A stretch of DNA of 7,427 bases from Hungatella sp. UBA3402 (GCA_002358555.1 DEPC01000038.1:1-7427); one strand, 5' to 3'; shown: positions 1 through 6,474, counted from the stretch's first letter. Notes: generated by a model not told the origin, from the sequence alone. Numbers and translations are program-made.

Positions 1-8
1 GATTTATT

Positions 9-1547
9 ATGAAAAAAAAATCTATAAATTCTGCCCCAAAACTAACCAAGCAGTTAGATTGGATTACTACTGTGATTCCATTTATTTCTATTCTTCTTTT
101 ATGTGTCGTATTTTTTGTAAGCCCTGGTGAGTCGGGTGGTGTTCTGGCATCTATCCGGTATTTCCTGGGAAATGAGTTGGGAAGCTATTATCTTCTTATG
201 GGATTGGGAATTTTCCTATGCTCCCTTTATATTGCCTTTTCCAAATATGGAACTATCTGCTTAGGAGAGGAGGCAAAGCCTCAATACTCCTCGTTTCAAT
301 GGGGTTCTATGATGTTTACTGCGGGACTGGCGGCAGATATTCTCTTCTATTCTTTATGTGAATGGATTTTATATGCAGGAGAGCCCCGAATCGCTCAGAT
401 GGGAGAAATGCAGGATTGGGCATCTACATACCCATTATTTCATTGGGGGCCTATTCCATGGAGTTTTTATATGGTTTTGGCAGCAGCTTTTGGTTTTATG
501 CTTCATGTGCGCAAACGAAATAAACAAAAATATTCGGAAGCCTGTCGTCCTCTTCTCGGCAGCCATGTAGATGGATTTTTAGGAAAATTGATTGATTTAA
601 CAGCTGTATTTGCATTACTGGCAGGAACAGCTACTACCTTTTCTCTGGCTACACCTCTCCTTTCTGCTACTATCAGCCAGGTATTTGGATTAACTCAGAA
701 TCATTTACTAACTATTTTTATTCTGATGATTATCTGTATTACCTATACAGTTACTGTATATTTCGGAATGAAAGGTGTCTCAAAGTTGGCAGCCTCATGT
801 TCCTACCTATTTTTCACTCTTTTAGCTTATGTACTGATTGGAGGAGGAGAGGCCCGATATACTATCGAAACTGGAATCACTGCGATAGGAAACTTGGCTC
901 AAAATTTTATTGGTTTATCTACCTGGTCTGACTCTTTAAGAACCTCCTCTTTTCCTCAGAACTGGACTATCTTTTACTGGGCCTATTGGATGGTATGGTG
1001 CGTGGCAACTCCATTTTTTATTGGCTCTATCAGTAAAGGGCGGACCATTCGCCAGACAATTCTAGGTGGATATTTCTATGGGCTGGCAGGAACTTTTACC
1101 TCCTTTATTATTTTAGGCAACTATGGACTTCATCTTCAAGTAAGCGGCAAATTTGACCTTATGGGACTGTATGAGAAAACTGGAGACCTTTATCAAGTAA
1201 TTCTGTCAGTGATGGATACTCTCCCTTTTGCAAAAGCTGGTCTTATTCTTTTAGCAATTACTATGATAGCCTTTTATGCCACCTCCTTTGATGCCTTGAC
1301 CATGGTAGCTGCTACCTACTCTTATAAAGAGTTGTCTAGCGAGATGGAGCCTCACAAAAATGTAAAATTATTTTGGGCTATTCTTTTGATGCTTCTTCCT
1401 ATTGTACTGATTTTTTCCGACAGCTCCATGGCCAATTTACAGTCAGTTTCTATTATTGCGGCATTTCCTGTTGGAATTATTATTTTATTGATTATAGGAA
1501 GCTTCTTCAAAGATGCCAAGGAATATTTAGAAGAAAAAGATTCATAA
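9..1547 (+). CDS. BCCT-family (betaine/carnitine/choline) transporter
   Basis: An integral membrane carrier of 512 residues, about the family's usual length, with roughly twelve hydrophobic segments. It probably imports a quaternary ammonium compound such as choline, carnitine or glycine betaine. The family signature helix is clear at residues 318-330 (NWTIFYWAYWMVW), followed by the cytoplasmic loop ISKGRTIRQ at 341-349. Compared with BetP, the Trp box is kept except that one Trp is Tyr (Y326). The glycine-rich unwound helix reads AGLAAD (105-110). BetP has Gly at the last position, while proton-coupled BetT has Asp, so D110 hints at BetT-like coupling. Thr-Ser at 425-426 aligns by eye with the BetP Na2-site pair. 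The usual Glu-Pro after this helix is Glu-Trp (E118-W119). Only 8 bp lie upstream, so the promoter and ribosome binding site are outside the window. It converges on recJ. Family is certain; substrate is inferred. Confidence 0.93.
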   Translation: MKKKSINSAPKLTKQLDWITTVIPFISILLLCVVFFVSPGESGGVLASIRYFLGNELGSYYLLMGLGIFLCSLYIAFSKYGTICLGEEAKPQYSSFQWGSMMFTAGLAADILFYSLCEWILYAGEPRIAQMGEMQDWASTYPLFHWGPIPWSFYMVLAAAFGFMLHVRKRNKQKYSEACRPLLGSHVDGFLGKLIDLTAVFALLAGTATTFSLATPLLSATISQVFGLTQNHLLTIFILMIICITYTVTVYFGMKGVSKLAASCSYLFFTLLAYVLIGGGEARYTIETGITAIGNLAQNFIGLSTWSDSLRTSSFPQNWTIFYWAYWMVWCVATPFFIGSISKGRTIRQTILGGYFYGLAGTFTSFIILGNYGLHLQVSGKFDLMGLYEKTGDLYQVILSVMDTLPFAKAGLILLAITMIAFYATSFDALTMVAATYSYKELSSEMEPHKNVKLFWAILLMLLPIVLIFSDSSMANLQSVSIIAAFPVGIIILLIIGSFFKDAKEYLEEKDS

Positions 1548-1552
1548 GTGTT

Positions 1553-1607
1553 TAGATAGCGATATTATTTACAGAAACCTTAGTATCTATTAGACTCTAG
1601 CTATCTA
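1553..1607 (+). terminator. Weak inverted repeat after the BCCT gene
   Basis: TAGATAGC (1553-1560) is repeated inverted as GCTATCTA (1600-1607), beginning 5 bp past the transporter stop codon. The 39-nt loop is long and no T-run follows, so it is a poor intrinsic terminator taken alone. It may fold together with the GC-rich hairpin just downstream. Confidence 0.25.
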
Positions 1608-1617
1608 CATCAAAATC

Positions 1618-1654
1618 CACCCCCTTTATCTGAGCATAGCAAATTTAGGGGGTG
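1618..1654 (-). terminator. GC-rich hairpin in the convergent gap, probable terminator
   Basis: CACCCCCT (1618-1625) and AGGGGGTG (1647-1654) form a perfect 8-bp stem around a 21-nt loop, the only GC-rich structure between the convergent BCCT and recJ stops. Read on the minus strand, about 50 bp past the recJ stop, it is followed by GATTTTGA, a short T-run. On the plus strand it is followed by AATTCC, which is less convincing. It probably ends the barnase-barstar-ygjP-recJ transcript and may slow transcription from both sides. The loop is larger than in classic terminators. Confidence 0.5.
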
Positions 1655-1703
1655 AATTCCTAAGCAGATTCTGTGGTTGAAGCGTTACTTCTTCTTAGAC
1701 TCC

Positions 1704-3410
1704 TTAGTGGAATTGATACTCCTTAATTACCATCTGTAACGTCCGGTTTCCATTATATTCATTGATACTCGGATAATAAATTACATCTATTGTCTGTTTT
1801 GTTCCCATTTCTTCTATAAATGCATCTCCTTCTCCGAACCAGATTCCATCTATTGTTGTTCCTTCAGGCGTTGCCATAGATAACTTTACTGCATTACGAT
1901 TTCTTCCTAACACCTTAACATTCCGAATATGAATTCCTTTTTGTGCAAACTGAGGTTTTTCGTTTCCTTGTCCAAATGGCTCTAAAAGTTCTAATTCATG
2001 AATGAGTGGCTCTGATACATACTCCATAGGCATAGCTACATCAATCCATAATTGTGGAATAAAATCCTCTGGTGTCAAGTTTGCATTTTTATTGAGCTCT
2101 TTGCGAAATTGCTCTACATGTTCTTCTGGCATAGAAAATCCTGCCGCCATAGGATGTCCACCGAATTTAGTCAAAAGCTCTTTTACCTCTAAAAGAGCCT
2201 TAAACATATGATAGGCTTCAATAGAACGGCCAGAGCCCTTTACCCCTTCTTCAGCCTTTGTAAGAATCATAGTTGGCTTGTGATATTGCTCTCGAATTCT
2301 TCCTGCAATAATACCAGCTAGAGATTCATGACATTCTGGAAGATAAACCACTAAAACTTTATCATTGGAATACAGTTTTTCCACCTGTTTGGCTGCTTCC
2401 TCCACTCCCTTGCTGGTCATATCCTTCCTCTGGTCATTGAGAAGCTTCAACTCTTGGGCTAATCTATCTGCTTCTTCCTCATCTTCACTTAAAAGAAGTC
2501 TCAATGCCATCTTTGCAGTCTGAAGTCTTCCTCCTGCATTGAGACATGGACCTATGACAAATCCAATATGAAATCCTGTTAAATGGGCAATGTCCAGATT
2601 ATTTTTCTCTACCAACTTCCGAAGCCCTACACTTTTTGTCTCTGGCATCCTCGCTAACCCTTCCTTTACCAGAATCCTGTTTTCATCCTGAAGCTTCATT
2701 ACATCCCCAACCGTAGCAATAGCTGCAAATTCTATCATTTCCTCCCATTCCTTTTGAGGAACTTCAAACCGTTCATATAATACCATAATCAACTTATAAG
2801 CCACTACTGCTCCACAAATCTCTTTCCATGGATAATTACAGTCCTGCTGTTTAGGATTTATAATTGCTGCAACATCGGGCAAGATATCCTTATCATCTTT
2901 TCTAGCTATATCATGATGGTCTGTAATAATGACTGTCATTCCCAAATCTTTTGCCCTATCCAGTTCTACTACAGCCGAAATCCCATTGTCACAGGTTAAG
3001 ATAGTATCTACTCCATCTGCTGCTGCTGCCTCAATAATTTGTATATTGATTCCATATCCATCTTTGATACGGTCAGGAATCTTGTAATCTACCCTAGCTC
3101 CCACTCGGTTTAGAGCTTTAAAAAGCAGGTATGTAGAGCATACGCCATCAATATCATAATCCCCAACAATCCGAATCTGTTTTCCTTTGGATATCTTTTC
3201 CTGCAAAATATCTACTGCCAGTTCTACATCCTTCAACAGATAGGGAGAATAACAATCTTTCTTGGTTCCATATAAATATCTGCGAATTGCTTCCTCTTCA
3301 CATACATCTCGATTTCTCATAATCCTGGCTGTGACTGGACTTATATGAAACTCCTTTGCAATCTTTTCAAAATCCGCCTTTTTTGTATATAACATCCATT
3401 TTGCTCTCAT
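1704..3410 (-). CDS. recJ: Single-stranded-DNA-specific exonuclease RecJ
   Basis: RecJ is a 5'-3' exonuclease on single-stranded DNA that acts in the cytoplasm in recombinational repair, mismatch repair and base excision. At 568 residues it is close to the usual length (E. coli about 577). The DHH phosphoesterase core is intact: GDYDIDG (83-89), CDNG (140-143), the DHH triad at 164-166 and a GD pair at 235-236. The DHHA1 part shows GPCLNAGGRL (287-296), GSGRS (392-396) and GGHPMAAG (417-424), and the OB-like C-terminal region carries LEPFGQGNEKPQF near 485-498. The ATG at 3410 has an AGGGA ribosome binding site (3420-3424) nine bases upstream. It is the last gene of the leftward cluster, 39 bp after the YgjP-like gene, and is likely co-transcribed with it. 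Nothing suggests damage. Confidence 0.96.
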   Translation of the reverse strand: MRAKWMLYTKKADFEKIAKEFHISPVTARIMRNRDVCEEEAIRRYLYGTKKDCYSPYLLKDVELAVDILQEKISKGKQIRIVGDYDIDGVCSTYLLFKALNRVGARVDYKIPDRIKDGYGINIQIIEAAAADGVDTILTCDNGISAVVELDRAKDLGMTVIITDHHDIARKDDKDILPDVAAIINPKQQDCNYPWKEICGAVVAYKLIMVLYERFEVPQKEWEEMIEFAAIATVGDVMKLQDENRILVKEGLARMPETKSVGLRKLVEKNNLDIAHLTGFHIGFVIGPCLNAGGRLQTAKMALRLLLSEDEEEADRLAQELKLLNDQRKDMTSKGVEEAAKQVEKLYSNDKVLVVYLPECHESLAGIIAGRIREQYHKPTMILTKAEEGVKGSGRSIEAYHMFKALLEVKELLTKFGGHPMAAGFSMPEEHVEQFRKELNKNANLTPEDFIPQLWIDVAMPMEYVSEPLIHELELLEPFGQGNEKPQFAQKGIHIRNVKVLGRNRNAVKLSMATPEGTTIDGIWFGEGDAFIEEMGTKQTIDVIYYPSINEYNGNRTLQMVIKEYQFH

Positions 3411-3449
3411 TTTTTTGATTCCCTGTCCTTTTATCCATTCTTATTGAGC

Positions 3450-3998
3450 TTAAACTTTTGTCTCATATTCCCTCAGCCTCTTCCTTCTCTCTTTATAATC
3501 TGGAATCTGCTGTTTTACAATCTCCCAAAATCTAGGAGAATGATTCATCTCCTTGCGGTGAGCCAACTCATGTACCACCACATAGTCTATCAACTCTTCT
3601 GGCAAAAGTACTAACTTCCAATTAAAATTTAAGTTTCCTTTTCCACTGCAACTTCCCCATCTTGTAGCCTGCTGTCGAATTGTAATTTTTCCATAAGTTA
3701 TCTGCATTTTCTCAGCCCATATCCATGTTTTTTGAGCCATAAGCCATCTGGCATGTTGTCTATACTCTTTAATCTGCTCCTCTGTATAAACTGTCTTTTC
3801 TTCTAACCTTTTAAGAACCTCCTGCTGATGAGTGGCAATCCAATCCCTATGCTCCCACACAAAGGTATGAATCTCTTTATCTGGTACTCCCAAAGGGCAT
3901 CTAACCTCTACATTGCCATCTTTCTTTACTTGAATTGCCATAGTTTTTCTCTTGGAATGTACTATCTTATAGGGAACCATTTTTTCAGTCAGCTTCAT
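3450..3998 (-). CDS. YgjP-like zinc metallopeptidase domain protein (M48-related)
   Basis: A cytosolic zincin-like protein of 182 residues. It has the zinc motif HELAH (143-147 from the chosen start) and a third histidine in NHSPRFW (H153), together with the family hallmark RWGSCS (113-118). The physiological substrate of this widespread family is not settled, so no reaction is assigned. The frame is open from a TTG at 4019, but that codon lies well inside the barstar gene. I prefer the ATG at 3996-3998, which is preceded by GGAAGA at a suitable distance and starts 14 bp before the barstar stop, an overlap typical of translational coupling. A third option is the ATG six codons further in. It sits between barstar and recJ and probably shares their mRNA. 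No signal peptide or membrane segment is seen. Confidence 0.9.
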   Translation of the reverse strand: MKLTEKMVPYKIVHSKRKTMAIQVKKDGNVEVRCPLGVPDKEIHTFVWEHRDWIATHQQEVLKRLEEKTVYTEEQIKEYRQHARWLMAQKTWIWAEKMQITYGKITIRQQATRWGSCSGKGNLNFNWKLVLLPEELIDYVVVHELAHRKEMNHSPRFWEIVKQQIPDYKERRKRLREYETKV

Positions 3999-4281
3999 AG
4001 TTTTCTTCCATATCTCCAAATATCACGCAAAGATGCATATTGTCCTGTTCTGCATCTTTTATCACCTTTTTTACCTTTTCCAGATAAACAGATAACTTGC
4101 TATCGTCTTTTGGCTGACAGAATACTCCAATACAAGTATCTTCTGTGATAGAGGTCAATGCATCATATAGAGCATCCAGATTATTGCCATAAAAATCCCC
4201 AAATTCCAACTCAAACCTTATATATTTATGAATCCATTCCACTGTTTTTGCTGGATTTAAATCTAATAGTCTCTTTCTCAT
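3985..4281 (-). CDS. Barstar-family ribonuclease inhibitor (immunity protein)
   Basis: A 98-residue cytosolic protein that should bind and block the barnase-type enzyme encoded just upstream. The central motif YGNNLDALYD (31-40) matches the inhibitory helix of B. amyloliquefaciens barstar (YGENLDALWD). D36 and D40 therefore align with barstar D35 and D39, which plug the barnase active site. E68 in YLEKVKKV aligns by eye with barstar E76. The C-terminal strand CVIFGD resembles the TIILS end of barstar, with an eight-residue acidic tail added. The ATG at 4281 has a strong AAGGAG ribosome binding site with 8-base spacing. The gap from the nuclease stop is 36 bp, so both are made from one transcript. 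There is no export signal, consistent with protecting the cytoplasm from unexported enzyme. Confidence 0.93.
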   Translation of the reverse strand: MRKRLLDLNPAKTVEWIHKYIRFELEFGDFYGNNLDALYDALTSITEDTCIGVFCQPKDDSKLSVYLEKVKKVIKDAEQDNMHLCVIFGDMEENYEAD

Positions 4282-4317
4282 AACAGGTTCTCCTTCTGCC
4301 TCTATAAACAGTTCCTA

Positions 4318-5238
4318 CTATTCTCCATATAACTGTTCAAAAGTATTATAGTGGTCTTCTGTATAGTAAATTAGACCATCACTAGAATAAATCAATCTCT
4401 TAGCGCCTCGATATCCACCCTCAAAATCAATATCACATTCAAAATATTTGCGTCCCTTCTTGTCTGGCAACAATCCCTCATAATTTCCAAATCTATTGCC
4501 GCCAATACTTTTACCTGGGGCTACTTCCCATAAATTTCCCTCCTTACTGTTCCAGCCTAATTGTTCTGCCTCCTGCTTTGTAATATAGTTGTCTGGAAGA
4601 TGGCCATAAAGATGAAGATACTGTGCTACCTCATCTTTCGTTGAATAAACTCCCGATTCCTCCACCGATAATTCTAAAGATTCCTGAGACTCCATCTCTT
4701 GCTCTGTTATTAACTCAGTATTTTTTATATCGGCTGTATGTATTGTCTCTCTATTAGTATTTTCTTTTGTAATATCTTCCGAATTGTTACTAAGTTTCGT
4801 CCCTTTGCTAGTTTCTGCTTCTTGACTATCTTCAGAATCTTCACTATTTTGTATCTCTTTACTGCTATCTATCTCCTCACTTTTTTCTTTCTGAATATCT
4901 TCTGAACTTTTACTTTCTTCTATTGTTTGACTGTTCTTTATCGCCTCTTGGCTGCTATCTGCTTCTTTATAAACCTCATTTTCTTCTGTATCTATACTAC
5001 TTTCTATCTTACTGTCATATTCTGACGTTTCCTGGTGTTTTATCTCAGTGTTACTTGATTCTCTTTGATTTGCCTGTGTTACTCCTATATTCTGTATCTC
5101 TGAGCTTTCATTGCCTCCAGATATTGGAACTACACAGCCTCCCAGGCATATCATGAGCAACCATAATGCGCCTAAAAGTCCCCAAATTCTTTTTAAGCGT
5201 GTTTTTTGTTTCCAAGTTTTTCTTTTTAAATGTTCCAT
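4318..5238 (-). CDS. Lipoprotein-anchored barnase-type ribonuclease
   Basis: A 306-residue protein in three parts. Residues 1-35 are a lipoprotein signal: basic residues up to R17, a hydrophobic stretch (18-33) and lipobox LGGC with Cys35 as the predicted lipidated residue. Residues 36-195 are a low-complexity tether rich in Ser, Glu, Asp, Asn and Thr. Residues 196-306 align almost end to end with mature barnase, sharing LPDNYITK (214-221), APGKSIGG (240-247) and DHYNTF (295-300). All barnase functional residues are present: K221 (K27), R263 (R59), general base E267 (E73), R277 (R83), R281 (R87) and general acid H296 (H102). It should therefore cleave single-stranded RNA, outside the membrane. 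By count the domain has about 18 acidic and 12 basic residues, unlike basic barnase. The ATG at 5238 follows GGGAG with 8-base spacing. Barstar lies 36 bp downstream. Family is very sure; target is unknown. Confidence 0.93.
   Translation of the reverse strand: MEHLKRKTWKQKTRLKRIWGLLGALWLLMICLGGCVVPISGGNESSEIQNIGVTQANQRESSNTEIKHQETSEYDSKIESSIDTEENEVYKEADSSQEAIKNSQTIEESKSSEDIQKEKSEEIDSSKEIQNSEDSEDSQEAETSKGTKLSNNSEDITKENTNRETIHTADIKNTELITEQEMESQESLELSVEESGVYSTKDEVAQYLHLYGHLPDNYITKQEAEQLGWNSKEGNLWEVAPGKSIGGNRFGNYEGLLPDKKGRKYFECDIDFEGGYRGAKRLIYSSDGLIYYTEDHYNTFEQLYGE
4654..5133 (-). repeat. Low-complexity Ser/Glu-rich linker segment of the barnase lipoprotein
   Basis: This stretch encodes residues 36-195. 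It is built from loosely recurring units such as SSEDIQK, SSKEIQ, NSEDSEDS and NNSEDITK, with almost no aromatic residues and no cysteine after Cys35. It is strongly acidic and hydrophilic, as expected for an extended disordered tether through the cell wall. The DNA repeats are imperfect and not in strict tandem, so slipped-strand length change is possible but not shown. Confidence 0.6.
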
Positions 5239-5459
5239 TACTTCTTCTCCCTTCTAAAAAATATTCCTAAAGGCGTCTTTACTTTTTTTCTTGCAAAAAT
5301 TCTTTTTAAAAACTTTATATTTTGAAAAATATAGTCGCAATCCCTCACCTGATATCTCTTGGGCGAATAGCAGACATGCGGAAGGGAAGATGGAGCTGAC
5401 CCACATATCGCCACAAGAATGCCTTCGTCGTTCTTGAATTGCTTCAAATTTTTGCTGTC
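5239..5459 (-). promoter_or_regulatory. Long 5' leader of the barnase operon with potential RNA structure
   Basis: About 220 nt separate the predicted transcription start from the barnase start codon. The RNA can close a 7-bp stem (one G-U) between 5436-5442 and 5337-5343. Inside lie a hairpin of AAGAA with TTCTT (5431-5435 with 5415-5419) and a bulged hairpin pairing 5408-5412 with 5362-5366 and 5401-5406 with 5376-5381 (one G-U). After the enclosing stem comes an AT-only hairpin at 5316-5333, then an A/T-rich run up to the GGGAG ribosome binding site. The nested layout resembles a cis-regulatory RNA, but I recognise no known riboswitch class. An 84-codon frame crosses the region and I do not accept it as a gene. 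The structure was found by eye and has no covariation support. Confidence 0.4.
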
Positions 5460-5465
5460 ACCCGT

Positions 5466-5494
5466 ATTATAACGAAAAATTTCAAGGCACACAA
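5466..5494 (-). promoter_or_regulatory. Predicted sigma-A promoter of the barnase-barstar-ygjP-recJ operon
   Basis: The minus strand has a perfect -10 box TATAAT (5466-5471) and a -35 box TTGTGT (5489-5494), which matches consensus at its TTG, with the ideal 17-bp spacing. Transcription would start near 5458-5460. It lies between the serine hydrolase stop and the barnase leader, the only gap large enough for a cluster promoter, which supports the call. Confidence 0.65.
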
Positions 5495-5531
5495 GTCAAA
5501 GTCTTTCATTTCTCTACTTACATTCTCACAA

Positions 5532-5573
5532 CAAAATTATTTTGAATAGGCGAAATTTTTCTTAAAGAAAAAT
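5532..5573. repeat. Two perfect AT-rich palindromes after the serine hydrolase gene
   Basis: CAAAAT-T-ATTTTG (5532-5544) and a 19-bp palindrome with 9-bp arms ATTTTTCTT and AAGAAAAAT around one base (5555-5573) lie between the hydrolase stop at 5575 and the barnase promoter. The longer one begins two bases past the stop and could form a weak AU hairpin that partly terminates the hydrolase transcript. It could also be a protein binding site. It has no GC clamp and no T-run beyond the stem on the minus strand, so it is not a standard terminator. Confidence 0.35.
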
Positions 5574-5574
5574 C

Positions 5575-6420
5575 TTATAATAGAAATCTCCCTTCCAATG
5601 CCAGAAATTGATTCAGCAACATTCTGCTAACTCTAGCTCCAAATATAGTAGCTGGATGCGCTGGATAATACATAGAATCACTGAATTCTTTATTTAGCAT
5701 CACCAACACATATGGCCCATAAGGAGTATAAATAATACCTCCATCATTTCTGCAGGCATCCATACTCCCACTTTTCGATGCCACATGAATCAAAATATCA
5801 TCTGTATTATCACTATCCATATATACTGGTGGAAAATCCTTGGTAATCATACTGTTATAATGTTGTTTCTTGAAAATCTCCACCATCTCATTATCAGCCC
5901 TTTTGCTAATCAGTTCTCCTCTGGCCAACCGCAAAAATATGCTTCCATAATCGTTAGGAGTAGTAGTTCCCAATCTTTTGTATTGTTCAAAGTCAATTGG
6001 ATTATGAAGAATGGTATCTTTACAGCCAAGTTTCTGGATACAGGTATTGATAGTCTCCACTCCAAGATATTCAATCAACATATTAGTAGCAATATTATCA
6101 CTGACAATAATCATCAATGTGGCAATATCCCGAATTCTCATTGTTACACCTGTCTTTAGTGCACATAAAATCCCACTTCCATCTACAAAATGTCGCTTCT
6201 CATAGGTTAAAAGTTTTTCTAAATCTGTATTTCCCTTTTCTACCTCATCGAACAGACAAGCCAAAATATAGGTCTTTATCGTGCTGGCTGTCTCAAATTT
6301 TTCATCTGCTCCTATAGAAATTATATTTCCGTGAAAATCATCTGCATAAATGCCCATCACTCCATCATAACTTTGAAGCTCTGCCTCAATTCTTTTCTCC
6401 AATGTAAGTCTTGTATCCAT
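5575..6420 (-). CDS. Class A beta-lactamase-like serine hydrolase, cytosolic
   Basis: A 281-residue protein of the beta-lactamase/transpeptidase-like fold, about the length of a mature class A enzyme. The nucleophile motif is STIK (S46, K49), followed by GSGIL (81-85), SDN (107-109) and KSG (216-218) in place of KTG/KSG of the family, then a typical C-terminal helix. The omega-loop region (138-156) reads HNPIDFEQYK then TTTPND and shows no clear Glu166 equivalent, so penicillin hydrolysis is doubtful. A peptidase or esterase role on small peptides or wall fragments is an alternative. No signal peptide is present, so it should act in the cytoplasm, unlike true beta-lactamases. The ATG at 6420 has AGGAGA just upstream. 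A terminator separates it from the GntR gene before it, so it either depends on readthrough or has a promoter I cannot see clearly. Exact substrate unknown. Confidence 0.85.
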   Translation of the reverse strand: MDTRLTLEKRIEAELQSYDGVMGIYADDFHGNIISIGADEKFETASTIKTYILACLFDEVEKGNTDLEKLLTYEKRHFVDGSGILCALKTGVTMRIRDIATLMIIVSDNIATNMLIEYLGVETINTCIQKLGCKDTILHNPIDFEQYKRLGTTTPNDYGSIFLRLARGELISKRADNEMVEIFKKQHYNSMITKDFPPVYMDSDNTDDILIHVASKSGSMDACRNDGGIIYTPYGPYVLVMLNKEFSDSMYYPAHPATIFGARVSRMLLNQFLALEGRFLL

Positions 6421-6474
6421 AAATAATTCTCCTTCCGTTTCTATTTGTAGACTTTCTCAAAATAAAAATAAATA

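Noticed and set aside
358..570. Short plus-strand frames inside the BCCT gene (also 1373-1555)
   Set aside because: They are alternative-frame shadows of a complete, well-supported transporter gene, with no family resemblance or ribosome binding site.
3450..4019. TTG at 4019 as the start of the YgjP-like protein
   Set aside because: It would place 35 bp inside barstar with a rare start codon. The ATG at 3998 has a better ribosome binding site and a normal short overlap.
3985..5238. Intracellular type II toxin-antitoxin system
   Set aside because: The nuclease has a lipoprotein export signal and a long surface tether, so an exported ribonuclease with a cytoplasmic immunity protein fits better than a classical intracellular toxin-antitoxin pair.
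5316..5420. Possible small SRP RNA on the plus strand because of a GCGGAAGG stretch
   Set aside because: The flanking symmetric loop and the GGTCAGGTCCGGAAGGAAGCAG core of SRP RNA are absent. The match is limited to a few bases.
5238..5492. 84-codon minus-strand frame upstream of barnase, considered as a small protein gene
   Set aside because: The GTG start lies in the -35 box of a well-spaced promoter, has no ribosome binding site, and the frame has no internal Met. The region is better explained as an untranslated leader.
5785..6317. Plus-strand frames of 64 to 124 codons opposite the serine hydrolase
   Set aside because: They are antisense shadows of a conserved coding sequence, with low-complexity, unlikely protein composition.
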